NCBI RefSeq assembly: GCF_025370935.1
Contig: NC_133496.1
Span: 6,539,646 to 6,603,645 of the forward strand
Length of the DNA stretch: 64,000 nt
Direction of reading: 5' to 3'
From: Choristoneura fumiferana
Lineage: Eukaryota; Arthropoda; Insecta; Lepidoptera; Tortricidae
The notes below the pieces were generated by a model, which did no database searches, was not told the DNA's origin, and saw only the letters and a list, made by a program, of their open reading frames with translations. Made by a program: the position numbers and the translations under genes. Below are positions 19,938 to 31,041 of this stretch, in pieces (positions within the stretch are counted from its first letter, which is position 1; each line of letters begins with the position of its first letter).

Positions 19938-20600
19938 AAAGAACGTTTTAAAGACTCCATTATTTTTAAAAGTCGCTGAACTAATGTTGTTCAGTTTGAC
20001 AAGCATGACCTATGTTTTTGTTATTTGCTCGTATTAAAGACCACACCGGTATTCTTGGGAACAATCGATCTATTAAAATAATATATATTATTGCTGCTTT
20101 CGAAGTCGGCTAAATAAATATAAGTAAATCCATCTATAATAAAACCACTTATAAAGTACCTACCCCTAAGGTTAAAAATATAAATTTTTCTACAGGCGTT
20201 CTTCAAACAACGAAAATGTAGACCGCTTATGAGTTTAGAAATTCCCACAGGAATTTCAACTGTCAGTTCTAATGGTTTACGCAAACGAAGTCACGGGTGA
20301 AGGCTAGCAAGTAATAATGCTCGTAAGTGGATAATATTATTTTCGCACAAAGCTCATTCCATAAACTCATACCCCGTACGTGAAAATTAAAACCGCACGT
20401 CGAGACGCCTTTGATTTCGCCGCCATACTTGATTTGTTTGAACACCTTTCGTGTCCGATTTCGAGGATGAAGCGAATTGGCAATGCTTTGTTTGCTATAC
20501 TATTAAGTATTTAGCTGCAGTAAGTTAGTGGTAACAGCAAATGGATGCTTTATATGTTCCAGTTTATGCTTAGTTTATAATACGTTTTAAGCCAAGTCTG
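19938..20600. other. No gene recognised
   Basis: TTTTTAAAAGTCGCTGAA near 19964-19981 and CTAATGTTGTTCAGTTTGAC repeat, with changes, sequence at 10299-10342. This is an unnamed dispersed pair. Nothing else was seen. Confidence 0.5.
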
Positions 20601-20723
20601 CAGGGCTACTACGAAACTCGAAACTCGAAGTTCGTGTCGCGCGGTCCCTCTGACAATTATACTATTTAATACAAGCGCGAGAGGGTTGGTACGATACGAA
20701 CTTCGAGTTTCTTAGTAACCCTG
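20601..20723. mobile_element. MITE-1 copy
   Basis: CAGGGCTACTACGAAACTCG at the left and CGAGTTTCTTAGTAACCCTG inverted at the right, with TACTATTTAATACAAGCGCG in the middle. See 7511. Confidence 0.88.
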
Positions 20724-21039
20724 CTGAAACGTAGTGGTCATTTTTTTATTAATGTATTTTATCTTCACTGTTTTGCGAAGAGATATTACACAATATAAAT
20801 AAATAAAATAAATAAAATTCATTTATTATCAGGCGTGTAACGTCCATAGATGTCAAAAAGGGATTACGAAATTTGATGAGGAGACTGTTCGATTTATAAT
20901 TTACCTAAAGGTCAGAAACCTCGCAGAAACAGACAGAAGACATGAATAGGGATGTATTGGAGTTTATTTGGGAAAAATGTCTATAATAGTTTTAAAAATA
21001 TCGCTGACTTTTAGACCCAACATTGTAATTTCAAGTACA

Positions 21040-21218
21040 ATAGGTATCTCAAAAACGGCTGAACTGATTTTGGTCAAATATGCTAAGAACTCCATAACAC
21101 GTACAAAAACCGTGTCGAAATCGGTCCTTCCGTTTTAAAACTATGATGCCACAGCTACAGACAGAGACATTGTCTTCAAATTTATAACACCCCTCTTTTA
21201 GCTTCAGGGGTTAAAAGA
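21040..21218 (+). repeat. Rpt-B copy, 5'-truncated
   Basis: TATCTCAAAAACGGCTGAAC, AAATCGGTCCTTCCGTTTT, GATGCCACAG, and the end TTATAACACCCCTCTTTTAG and CAGGGGTTAAAA. Confidence 0.75.
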
Positions 21219-22440
21219 ACTGTCATTTTTTACCATTCGTATCACAAAACTCCGAATTTCAACTACTAAACAAAAACTAACTATAAAAATCCCATTACGA
21301 CTTAAAATAAACACTAAAAGTAAACAGGAATTATCCCACGACGATTTTCCGTTAGGTTTGTCATATCAAAAGTTTAATTGTTTTAAACTACGACAAAGTA
21401 GGCGGGGTGGGGGCAGCTGTGTTTGCCGAAGCACAGAGTATGTGAAACTAGAATGTTCTATTTTTTTTTAGTTTTATTTCCATGAAGTGCAAATAAGATC
21501 ACATCGTGGGTAAAAAAAATCCGCTAAGTTAGGCTTGATTCTGTAAAAATTAAATACCTGACAAGTGTAAGAAACCGATTTTTCAGAGAGAGAGAGAGAC
21601 AAAAAAAGAGATGCATTTATTTACACATGTTTCATTTCTTCAGATAAGACGAAACTTGTTGTGGATATCTCAATCACGCATGCGCGTTCCGACGAAACCT
21701 GCGCTGTGGATGTGGTCTTTCTTTTAAGTTTTTGCTAATAAATAGCACTACATTTTGAAAGAACATCGAATAATTTAGTGTTAGATAGAATGTTCAAAGA
21801 TTTCATCCTACTCTATACACGGATCATGTTCCCATCAATCAATAAGCACAGCTTAATCGCATCCCAAATATTTGAGTCGGCGCCAGCGCCGCCCCCAACC
21901 GTTTTTGCTACAACCCTCTGTTGGTTTTGTAAAATTGACGGATATGCGTTTGTTTTATGGATTTGAGTGTTGAATGGTGATTTGGTTACTTCAAGGTGTC
22001 TAGGGATATTTTGAAAGGCGATGGATGACAAAGCTAATTTAAAAAGGGAAGGGTTTATTTTATTGCAGGTTTTGGTGGCCCTAGGTATCCAAATACAGAT
22101 CAAATTGATATTGAGTGAGATCATAATAATAGTTAAAAAGTATATGGTGAATTTGACATGCATGGAAAGATAATAAAGTAGTTTTATGATGAAATCACTC
22201 ATTTTTATTCACGTTAGCTACTTCCAAATTAGCTTCGTTTCATTTACATGTCAAAACAAAACAGATTTCGTATGGGAAATATCGCTTTTATAGCAAATAA
22301 TTAATACTATCGAAATTTCTTATCTTTAATTTTTTCATGACAATACTTTTCGAGCGATTTCAATACTATAATCAAAGGGAAGGGAGGTGTTACAAGTATA
22401 AATCGTTACTTTTGTTACGTACAGTTTAGGAAACTACTTA
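21219..22440. other. No gene recognised
   Basis: It holds a short (AG)n run at about 21586-21599. A minus frame of 129 codons at 21813-22202 is hydrophobic and low-complexity with no known domain. Confidence 0.5.
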
Positions 22441-22557
22441 CCTTTTCACAATCAATATCGCTATGATTTCTTTGGCAGATGTATGAAATGTCAACATGAT
22501 ATTCACAGCACAAAGGTTCCACCCTGATACGCGATTCAGTTTCTTTGACTGTACTTA
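22441..22557. mobile_element. MITE-4 copy
   Basis: CGCTATGATTTCTTTGGCAG, GTCAACATGATATTC, ACAGCACAAAGGTTCCACC, GATACGCGATTCAGT and the end TTTGACTGTA. The right end has the ACAGTCAAA-type terminus next to TA. The left end is eroded. Confidence 0.8.
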
Positions 22558-22639
22558 CTTAAGCTTTTCTCAAACCACAGACTCGAAATATACAAGACAA
22601 AATCCAAGCTACCATAAACAATACAAGGCATTCCAACAG

Positions 22640-22857
22640 GCGTTAGTGCGATGACGTACGACCGCGGCGTTTCCGCTTCCGACACGCCCTCTGTGGAAAC
22701 TATTCTGTATCTTATCTGTGGTGTAAATCGTACTTATAAGACGGTTTGGAACGGTGGGATGTCATGCGCTGATATATAGTGTGCTAGCTGTTCGCGAGTT
22801 TGTCTGCGTGGAAATTGTTTAACGCCACACAGTTGTGAAAAACATCAGAGAGTAAGT
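22640..22857 (+). promoter_or_regulatory. Candidate TATA promoter with first exon and splice donor
   Basis: GTGCGATGACGTACGACCGC (CRE-like TGACGTA, 22652-22658) is followed by a CpG-rich stretch and CTTATCT (GATA-type, about 22711). TATATAG is at 22773-22779. About 25-30 bp later lies GAGTTTGTCTGCGTGG, a plausible start region, and then a short segment ending CATCAGAGA|GTAAGT with a donor at 22852-22857. No ATG-initiated frame is needed if this is a 5' UTR exon. Each part is weak alone, but the order and spacing are right for a gene start. There is no repeat match in this patch. Confidence 0.35.
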
Positions 22858-22978
22858 GTATTATAATATTTATATATTTTTTGAATCTACGAGAATACCT
22901 ACACAGAAATCTGTGTACGTCAGAGAAGTCAGAAAATAGCGAAATTGATTCTGTAAAGAAATTTTAATATACACGACA

Positions 22979-23196
22979 ACATTTGCGACTCCGTCTGCGT
23001 AGAATTCTTTTATCGCAATCCCGCTGGAACTATGCAATTTTCCGGGATAAAAACTACCTGTAGGCCTTCCCTGGCACTCAAACTATGTGTATTCTTACCA
23101 AATTTCATCTATATTAGTTCAGCAGTTTAGACGTGAAGAAGAAACAAGTATACAGACAGACTTACAAACTTTCGTATTTATAATATTAGTGGAATC
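22979..23196 (+). repeat. Rpt-A copy
   Basis: TTTGCGACTCCGTCTGCGTA, CAATTTTCCGGGATAAAAAC, CAAATTTCATCTATATTAG, and the end TTTCGTATTTATAATATTAG. Confidence 0.85.
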
Positions 23197-23356
23197 TTCC
23201 GTTCTATTATAGTTTATGGTAACTAACTGACGGCATGCTCTCCACCATAACGTCGACATCAACACGCTTTGTCCCGCGTGATTGTGTCATGCCTTGATGC
23301 CTCACGCCCTGACTCCTTAGAGTATTAAGCGAAGAGGAGGCGCCATGCACATTAAC

Positions 23357-23490
23357 ACCAACTCAACGTAGAAAAGTTGGAAACCCCCAACATTTTCCTT
23401 TCAAAGTTCTATATCTCAAAAACGGTTGGACGAATTTTAATACAACATAGCTAAAAACAACCGCAAGTTTGGTCACAAACATTTTTGACC
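23357..23490 (+). repeat. Rpt-B-related fragment
   Basis: AAAAGTTGGAAACCCCCAAC, CTATATCTCAAAAACGGTTG and CGCAAGTTTGGTCAC match the first half of Rpt-B (compare 44085-44155). The 3' end is absent. Confidence 0.6.
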
Positions 23491-23883
23491 CTAGAATTTT
23501 ATTATATTAGAAAAAATAGGTTGTTACAGAATCATTGCTGTAGTGTACCTTTTTACAGAAAGCCTATATAGGTTTGGTGTCGTCTCCAGGTGGTAATAAG
23601 CTCTAAGCGTGGCTCGAAGCACTTTACCAACAAGCTTAAATAGCCTAGCCTTGCCTAGGCACGGTGCTATCTTCACGCTAGGCTTGCTGTCAAATTCTAA
23701 AGCCTAGATTTATATCTTAGCCGCTTCTGTAGATTTTCTCTTGTTAACCTGATGTGCACGTAACAACGTCAACAACATCCTATCCATGTTATATACGGTG
23801 GCAACGTTCTAACGCCCGGACGTTTAGTAAATTTTACTGAACTAAGTAGGTAGTAAATTAAGGACATGAATTAATTAGGATAT
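23491..23883. other. No feature recognised
   Basis: TAGCCTAGCCTTGCCTAGGC near 23642-23661 and CGCTAGGCTTGC are short CTAGGC variants. Nothing else was seen. Confidence 0.5.
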
Positions 23884-24046
23884 ATAAAACTAGCTGTTGC
23901 CTGCGACTCTGTCCGCGTCGGATTCGTTTATCACTATCCCGCGAGAACTTTGCAATTTTCCGGGATAAAAACTATCTTATGTTCTTCCCCGGAACTCAAG
24001 TTATCTGTATACAGAATTTGATGGAAATCGGTTTAGCGGTTTATGT
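23884..24046 (+). repeat. Rpt-A copy, 3'-truncated
   Basis: It starts ACTAGCTGTTGCCTGCGACT, has GCAATTTTCCGGGATAAAAA, and stops after GAAATCGGTTTAGCGGTTTA. Confidence 0.82.
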
Positions 24047-24324
24047 TTGTTATCCATTTCGATCATTATACTTACTTATGTACGTTATGATGAATCGCAT
24101 TAGTTCATATGAATATTATAGCAAAATTTGTTATGATAAATGATCGTCATGCAATTTACACGTTATTTCTTATAAAAATTATGCACTTTGTTGCTAGCTA
24201 AAAGTTCATTATTATTTACGGTAGCACCTGAACGCTGATATGCAAAAACTTTTAAATTAAAAAAAAAATTTTTTTTCGTTAACCATTTCGTGCAAAAAAT
24301 AGTATCAAAGTTGGGACTTCCTAG

Positions 24325-24468
24325 TACGGTCAAGGACTTTAATACATGAGCCACCATGGAACCCTTTCAAAGGAAAAAGTCATTACGGTTTTCTTTGATG
24401 CGATGTCACTATGACGTTTACTGTGAAATGGTTTCATGGTGGCTCATGAATTAAAGTCCTTGACCGTA
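24325..24468. mobile_element. MITE-3, full copy
   Basis: TACGGTCAAGGACTTTAAT, CATGAGCCACCATGGAAC at the left and the inverse, GTTTCATGGTGGCTCATGAA followed by TTAAAGTCCTTGACCGTA, at the right. It is flanked by TA within CCTAG...CTAGG. Two eroded copies are at 50949 and 62729. Confidence 0.88.
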
Positions 24469-24477
24469 CCTAGTATT

Positions 24478-24992
24478 TATGCCGGCGATCGATCGTAAAA
24501 TCCGCCAGATCACGAAATTCCTAGGCATATCGTGAAATGGCGCCATTTCATGAATTGGCTAAGGGACATCCGCCATATCGTTCAAAACTCTCCGTTTAAC
24601 GATTTGTAGGGACATTTAGGCAGATCATGAAATTCCTAGGCATATCATGAAACGCCGCCATATCGGTTCTGGCACTTCGCCGGCCGCTGCCGGAGCACGC
24701 TCGCTACGCTCGCTTGGCTCGTGCGTTGTGTACACAATTCTTACTAACTACTCCTCGCTTCGCTCGTCGTAGGTACTTACCTAAAGTTTCCTTTTTTTCG
24801 GAATATCACGATGTGCCCGGTATAGAGCTAGGAATATCGATGAATGCGATGCTCTAATCGATCTGCCGTATTGTTTCTCAGGCACATCGTGATATGCCTT
24901 GCCAACTTTTAGGCATATCATGAAATGGCGCCATTTCACGATATGCCTAGGAATTTCGTCATCTGGCTGATTTTACGATCGGCCGCCGACAT
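24478..24992. mobile_element. Foldback element FB-1 with about 75-bp inverted ends and internal subrepeats
   Basis: The left end (GCCGGCGATCGATCGTAAAA, CACGAAATTCCTAGGCATAT, CGTGAAATGGCGCCATTTCA) is repeated inverted at 24911-24990. An extra direct copy of the ATCATGAAATTCCTAGGCAT unit lies at 24624-24650. The right arm contains a nearly perfect 38-bp palindrome centred on GGCGCC at 24927-24932. The middle (24690-24770) is GC-rich with GCTCGCTACGCTCGCTTGGC. It has no reading frame worth naming. Structure and size fit a non-autonomous foldback or long-TIR DNA transposon. Confidence 0.85.
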
Positions 24993-25379
24993 GTACATAT
25001 TTAATATCTGTAGCAGGAAGTAATGTTGTTGTGTATGTCCTGTCAAAAGAGATATAACAAATTTATTTGCTAAAATACGGTCATGATAATGTACGATCTC
25101 ATCATTTTGTCATGAAGCTATGTGCACGTGAATATCCAAGTGGATAATATAACCTAAGTTCCACGTTAGCATAAGTAAATTTCAATCCAAGAGTCGTTGG
25201 GAATCATCAATAAGCTATAGATTTCGTCGCAAACACTCAACGAGTATGTAACGGCCCGTTCAGCATATATATGTGAGAATTATTCCAATCAGCACTCTCA
25301 ATGATATGAAAGAGGCTATTTTATTTTGTTTGAATATATCGTAATGTCTAAGAAGTTTGCGCGTAGATACAGCTGAGGA
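24993..25379. other. No feature recognised
   Basis: This is AT-rich spacer. Confidence 0.6.
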
Positions 25380-25523
25380 AACTGAATCACGTACTGGTAC
25401 CTTTGTGGAAACCTTTTCATAATGAATTTCGCCATGATTTCTTTGGCAGACTAATGGAATGTTACTATGATGTCAGTAGCACAAAGTCTCCACCCTGGCA
25501 CGTGATTCAGTATCTTTAAGGGT
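25380..25523. mobile_element. MITE-4, most complete copy
   Basis: The left end AACTGAATCACGTACTGG and right end CCTGGCACGTGATTCAGTAT are inverted repeats around the CGCCATGATTTCTTTGGCAG core. The copies at 13048 and 22441 have lost their left ends. Confidence 0.82.
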
Positions 25524-25566
25524 ATTGGTTGTGTAATCACACAAACCATCGCAAAGCTTGCTAATT

Positions 25567-25838
25567 GTCATCAGCTGGAAGACGTTCACTGCTAAACAAA
25601 GGCCTCCCACTTAGAACGCCGCAACTCGCCATTTGCATCCACCAGTTTCCCGCAACTCTCACATTGTCGTCGGGTCATTTGGTGGAAGGCCAGCCAACGC
25701 TTCGTCTTCCGGTTCGCTGTCGCCACTGGAGGACTTTTCTCCCCCAGCGCGGTTATCTGTTCTTCAAGCGATGTGGCCCACCCATTGCCACTTCAACTTG
25801 CATATTTTTCCAGCTATGTCGATGACTTTAGTTCTTCG
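25567..25838 (-). mobile_element. RTE retrotransposon, 5'-truncated, 12-bp TSD
   Basis: It is flanked by perfect AGCTTGCTAATT at 25555-25566 and 25839-25850. In reverse complement it reads through TTGAAGTGGCAATGGGTGGG, GAAGACGAAGCGTTGGCTGG, GGTGGATGCAAATGGC and the terminal CAGTGAACGTCTTCCAGCTG. Its translation includes the W.WVGH and GR..VGW/RP region of the RTE C-terminus. The (ATG)n tail is reduced to GATGAC. Plus-strand frames here are antisense and are not genes. Confidence 0.92.
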
Positions 25839-25850
25839 AGCTTGCTAATT

Positions 25851-26265
25851 CTATTAGTTAAAGTTGGTTTGTTTGTGGTTTAATCACGTGTAGAGCCAGT
25901 TGGTAATCAAAGATGCAGCCTAATGCTAAAATAACCTTTCCAATGCTTGGAAAGAGAGTTAACATTGCCTAAGCTGACATGCTTGCCTAGTAAATACCTA
26001 AGACCTTAGAAGAAGGTTTGGAAATATTAGGGTTTTTTTTGTGAGATCTGAGAGATCAATCGGTTGTCAGTACCTATTATATTAAAAATTAGACACGTGC
26101 AGGTGTCTTTTAAAAACGTATTTCTTAACTTGAATAAAGTCTTTAGGTCTCTTGAGACTCTAATGAAAGAGATAATAAATAAAAATCTGTAAAAAATATG
26201 GTTAGTTTATAAAAAGTCCATAGGTTGTACTGGTTTGGAAGCACTTGAAGACATTCTCGTGACCT
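25851..26265. other. No feature recognised
   Basis: CCAATGCTTGGAAAGAG and a T-run near 26033. Nothing else. Confidence 0.6.
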
Positions 26266-26352
26266 GTTACCTCCCGCGTAATGCGGGTAACCCATTATCC
26301 CGCTTTTTGTATCCCGCAACGCGGGATCGCGTTACGCAAAGCTCAACGCGTT
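26266..26352. repeat. CpG-rich cluster of short hairpins
   Basis: GTTACCTCCCGCGTAATGCG followed by GGTAAC (26266-26291) forms one hairpin. TCCCGCAACGCGGGA (26312-26326) is a second. CGCGTTACGC and ACGCGTTACGACGCG follow. The C/G alternation and CpG density are far above the surroundings. It could be the end of a DNA element or a regulatory array. Confidence 0.5.
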
Positions 26353-26484
26353 ACGACGCGCAAACAGGGCAGTTATGATAATTTTAGAGTTAATAATTTT
26401 GTTTGTCGTGGAAAAGACTGTTGAAAAAGTGAGAAAATGATCTTAATGTAAAGGTGTGTTTTTGGGAAAATGGTTTTATATTTA

Positions 26485-26524
26485 GCCTTTTTCGTGTCCC
26501 GTTGCTGGGCAAAAGCCTTTCCAT
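26485..26524 (-). mobile_element. RTE/SINE-type tail relic
   Basis: GCCTTTTTCGTGTCCCGTTG, CTGGGCAAAAGCCTTTCC corresponds to the inverse of GGAGGCCT.TGCCCAGCAGTGG.ACGTA... with several changes. Confidence 0.45.
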
Positions 26525-26525
26525 A

Positions 26526-26998
26526 AGGAAAGTGCGGTGGCGGTAAAATAATTTACCGCCACTATTTTCGTCTGTGGAATGACTATTTTGATTTTAAACC
26601 TTTCCAGAAACGGAATTCATTTTAGTCAAGACTTCAGTCTTATTAACTAAAATGGAGGTATTTCGATATCTAGCCTTAAACCAGTGTAACTCATTTTCAA
26701 AATCAAAGACCATAATTGTCAAGACAGAGCAATGCGCCGCAAGAAACTACGCAGAAAGTTAATTTTATCCAAAAATATGTTACAAATTCTTAATATTTTT
26801 GAACAAATCAGCACTGGACCTGCGCGAAAACCGAGCCCTCTGTACTCGTATCTAAATCAATCAAATCAAGCAAAATCCTTGAATAGTCTTTTACGGCTTG
26901 TTGTCAACTGTGTCATATTTCAATAAAAATCATGAAATGGTAAAGGTTTAGTATCAAAAAGGTTCTGCAATACCCTCTTATAAGACACAATGACAAGA
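26526..26998. other. No feature recognised
   Basis: GTGGCGGTAAAATAATTTACCGCCAC at 26535-26560 is a perfect 26-bp palindrome. The rest is AT-rich. Confidence 0.6.
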
Positions 26999-27000
26999 AA

Positions 27001-27064
27001 CAATGACTCTTTATTGAACATCAATACACAGTAAACCGTACAGAAAACATAGGTTATATTAGAT
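27001..27064 (-). mobile_element. LINE-T tail fragment
   Basis: The inverse reads GTTTTCTGTAC, TGTATTGATGTTCAATAAAG and AGTCATTG. The same 3'-terminal sequence, with CAATAAAGAGCCATTGTA, is at 35807-35924 (minus) and 27905-27953 (plus). The AATAAA near the end fits a retrotransposon polyadenylation signal. Confidence 0.65.
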
Positions 27065-27900
27065 AATTTCGATATTCGATAGACGACGATGATGATAACC
27101 TCTTTCAAAAATATCGCAGTTCTCCAGGGAATAACCAAATCCAATTCCTTTTACCAACTCCAGCAATATCTAACACTTCACTTGTTCAATTCTAGTCTTT
27201 TATTGAACTTTAACGCACGCCCTTATCTTAGACATCTGTATTTAAATTCATCTTATTTAAACCTACACGGAATTTCTTTCCATTCCCCATTCCCCAGGCA
27301 CCAAACAATACTAAAACGTTTTACAATGCAAATGATTCAGACTGTTTTATTAGGAAAATCTTTTGTTGAACGGTATCGGAATAGGTCCTTGCAGTAAAAT
27401 CTTATGCCTACGTGGCGTTTGATATGCAAAGATGGCTGAATTGGCAGGAGTATTCTGATGTGATACCTTTAGTACCATTTAAGAGTTTCAATACTAAAAG
27501 ATTTTCATGTGACTTTCATTTAGGGCTATGTTTATCACATGCATCGGTGAAAATCCACGTGTTCCACGAAAGCGGTAAAGTAAGTGTGTTGTTACCAAAA
27601 TTACAGTTGATTAGTTGACAAAATTAATTATAGCTATTAATTTTCTACTTCTTTTTCAGGTTAAGTTACCACATTTTATTATCTTTTATGTAGCAGAATT
27701 TAAAACAGAATCGGCTTTAAAGATTGGCAGTTTGGATGCTAAATTTTGTAATGATTACTTTTCTTTTTTCTCCTTTGCTTTTTGCTAGCCCAAAAAGAAA
27801 CCTTTAACTGCTCGGTCAGTGCAGTACAATTTATAATCTTGCTTTACACTTTATGCTATGACTATCTGATGAGACTTACATAACCGTATTCGCTCTCCGC
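27065..27900. other. No gene recognised
   Basis: Open frames at 27089-27397 and 27412-27618 lie close together on the plus strand. Their translations have no motif I recognise and AT-biased composition. Confidence 0.5.
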
Positions 27901-27904
27901 AAAA

Positions 27905-27955
27905 GAACGCTTGCTGCTGTGTATTGGTGTTCAATAAATAAAGAGCCATTATATT
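27905..27955 (+). mobile_element. LINE-T tail fragment
   Basis: GCTGTGTATTGGTGTTCAAT, AAATAAAGAGCCATTATATT. It ends where MITE-5 begins. It is the same terminus as at 35807 in opposite orientation. Confidence 0.65.
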
Positions 27956-27956
27956 G

Positions 27957-28089
27957 TACCATCAGCCAAATATGTGGTCTACCACCCTAAAGTTGATAAT
28001 CGTTTGCATATCATAAAACAGTATAAGTTCGACTTTAGCTTAGCGAAACTTGTTTAAAAATTGATAGACCACTTATTTGGCTGATGGTA
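27957..28089. mobile_element. MITE-5, full copy
   Basis: TACCATCAGCCAAATATGTG, GTCTACC at the left and TAGACCACTTATTTGGCTGA followed by TGGTA inverted at the right, with TA at both borders. See the decayed copy at 3674. Confidence 0.88.
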
Positions 28090-30545
28090 CCTATTGTACT
28101 TTATTTGATTCACTATTTTTGTGCGAAAGGGACTGAAAGTGACCACCTATCATGCTCGATATTTCTGGAATACGCCTTCCAACAGACTGAATAAAAAGAG
28201 TTTATTTTCGATTCGGATACGATTCGGGGAGAGGCAATTTCAGGGATATCAACCGTAGGTACCTATTCTATTCTCAAAAACTCGATAGTAAGTAGTAAAT
28301 AGATATAGTTTAGGTATGTACCTACGCCTATGTTTATTAAGGTATCTGAAGGTGTAAGAGTACGGGAGTTGAATTCAAATTTAAGAAGGACTTGAATTTA
28401 GTATCGCTTTGTGCTGCAAAGTCTTACGAATATCACATAATAGTATTATAGCTTCCTGACCGCTATTTTATTTGAACAGATGTAGTACTTATGACCTACA
28501 AAACTTTAGGTGGATCGCCAGCTTTGTTTTTTTGATATTATTTCAATATTCTAAAAATTCTTTATTCAATGAACAATTTTTGCTTTATAAAGTACGTTCT
28601 GCCGTTATTTTTAGTGCTGAATTGTTCTTTATAAAGTATGCGAGGATTTACGAGAATATTATTATTAATTTTAGTCCCACATTCAACTAGCATAGTAAGT
28701 TTGCAGAAATTATGAAATTTTCCATCATTTCTGAATAATATTTCACAGATGTTCAAGCAATGTCATTTGCCACCTTGTACAAAACAAAAATAATCTTCAA
28801 ACTAAACAAAATCACTATGCACTGAATTTAAATACAGCAGATGAACAAATTTTGTTACAATTATAAACTCTGACGTTAATTAAAGTGCTAATTAAGCATT
28901 TTCATCGCAACCGCATTAATTACAAAAACCAGCATTCTTCAATGCCATCTATTGTTAACAAACGCGAGCAATGTGTTGACCCTTATCTTATTAAATATTC
29001 AAACAATTATCAAAAACCACGAAAAAGCTTCTCTAATCATCCTAAATTCAACTTTAACTCAAAGTTATAGAAACTCGAGTCTTCGCGCGGTCGCGGTTCC
29101 TTTAATGCAAAGTGTTCTAAAATAACGTTTTAATATCTTAATTAAGATAACGCTAAGAACAAATAAAGCGGTTTTTATGCCGGAAACGGTTTCGGAAGCT
29201 ATCCGAAACGGAGCTGAACTGAAATATCCGAATAATAAAAGATCGTGGGGCAGAGGTACCATGGGTTTCGAGACTTGTGCTGTCTTGAGTGACTTCAATC
29301 GAATAAGAACACTTAAACTAGTTTGCTAGTGTCGTTCGGAATTTGAAATAAAAGATCGGTTTTTGTTTTTTTCTCTCATTTTTAAATCTTCAGGAAAACG
29401 AAGGAAACCATCGACATTATCATTCTGGTTGTACCTACTGTACAGCATATTTATTCGTAGAGAAATTGGTTTCAGAGCTAAGAAGTATTGCTTAATCTCT
29501 TTCTAAAACCATTAATTTCTTACAATTTAATCTTTATTGAGCAATTAAGAAGCTTTCGACTGAAAATATGAAATAAATACATCCAAGAAAATAGAACCTA
29601 AATAGTTTTTGTCTGTGTAAAAAAAATTGGACTAATATTCCACCTAAGCGTGTTATATACGGATACCTAATGCGTTTAGGTACATTTGTTGTGTATGATA
29701 GTTTGTGATAAGTAGTTCATTAAATAACTATAAAATGCATCTCTATTTACAAAACAAAAATATTTTGCTTATGATATGTATGTATTGTATGTATATGTGT
29801 TGTATGATATGTATGTTTACTGCAATAAAAAACACATAGGATTAGATTAGTAAATGAAAACATTGTAATACTGTTTTTTTTTAGTCTTACAGTTAGTCTT
29901 CACAAATTACAATCGAGTTTACTTCGAGAACCAACAGTACCCCCGGTAAAGGCTGGGCTTCATAAATTTCAATTAGGCGAACCGTAGGTGTCAAAAGGTG
30001 ATCAAATGTTATCTCTCTCTATCTCACATCTGTTTAGCACAAACGTATCGGGCAGCGGCTGAAACTGGAACTAAACATGCCGCATACTAACTAGTAAGGT
30101 GTCAGCGATGTTAGCGCCACTTTGGACGCCGTCAATAAGATTGTATTGTTTATTATGACTGTTTATTACAAGGTGCGGAACGAGTAGGGGTCGATTTTGG
30201 TCGCATAACCATGTTTGGAGGTCTTTGTATGACTTATTTAGAGTGAGGGATGGCTGTTAACGCTTCGTTGACTGGTTTGATCAGGGGCTTGAAGATATAC
30301 TGTTCGAAGTGACAGCGGTGGGCGGAGCTTTAGCACTAGTGCGCGCCACTTTAAATGCCCAATGAACTTTAGTAAGTACTTACATATACATGTATAGTAC
30401 AGAACAATAAATATTAACATGTTTTTTATTAAAGAGTTACGAAACACAAACTTTTGGCGATTTTAGGATAGACAAAAAAGATTTAATATTAAACTTTGCA
30501 GTTGAGCAAGACACTAAATCTGGATAATTTGTTCCCAGCAAGTAG
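28090..30545. other. Long stretch without a recognised gene
   Basis: This is AT-rich throughout. Near 29775-29818 there is a (TGTAT)-type simple stretch, GTATGTATTGTATGTATATG. Frames at 28472-28756 and 29065-29298 have no motif. No repeat family of this window was recognised here. Confidence 0.55.
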
Positions 30546-30551
30546 CACACG

Positions 30552-30727
30552 ACGTTTTTTTATGGTATAGGGGGCAAACGAACCTGATGGTAAGCGATGA
30601 CCGTCGCCCATGGACACCTGCAACACCAGAAGAGTCGCAACCACTTGTGTGGAGTGCGTTACCGGCCTTTTAGGTATAGGAGTTTTTAAGCGCAGACAAC
30701 GCGCAGTTAACGCACTCCAAACAAGAT
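30552..30727 (-). mobile_element. LINE-tail/SINE-like repeat (CACCTG...GGTAAGCGAT type)
   Basis: The plus strand reads TTATGGTATAGGGGGCAAAC, GAACCTGATGGTAAGCGATG, ACCGTCGCCCATGGACACCT, then GTGCGTTACCGGCCTTTTAG. The block AACG..C..GATGGTAAG.GAT..C.CCGCCCAT.GACACCTG is shared with the element at 42031-42292, so the two probably use the same 3'-end machinery. Confidence 0.7.
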
Positions 30728-30918
30728 TCAACCACTTTAGTATTCCAGCTTTTAGTTACTTTTATTAATTCGTCAATAACATTTCAAGAAATGTAGGACA
30801 CGTCAGTATTTTTCCTTCTGCGATTTAAGCAAAAAATGTTGGATATATAGTCCGTTAACGCCGTAAACGCCGTGCGAAACTTATTAGCATGGCGTGACGT
30901 CACGGACCCACACTCCAA

Positions 30919-31041
30919 AGGGCCTACTACGAATTTCGAAAATCGAAGTTCGTGTCGTACCATACCATCCCTCTCACTCTCGTATTAAATAGTACAAGTG
31001 TCAGAGGGACGGTACGACACGAACTTCGATTTTCGATTCGA
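30919..31041. mobile_element. MITE-1 copy, right end eroded
   Basis: AGGGCCTACTACGAATTTCG at the left and GACACGAACTTCGATTTTCG at the right, with CTCGTATTAAATAGTACAAG in the middle. The right terminus no longer matches TAGTAGCCC. Confidence 0.82.

Noticed and set aside
25565..25848. Overlapping plus-strand frames of 71 and 86 codons
   Set aside because: They are the antisense strand of an RTE insertion with a TSD.
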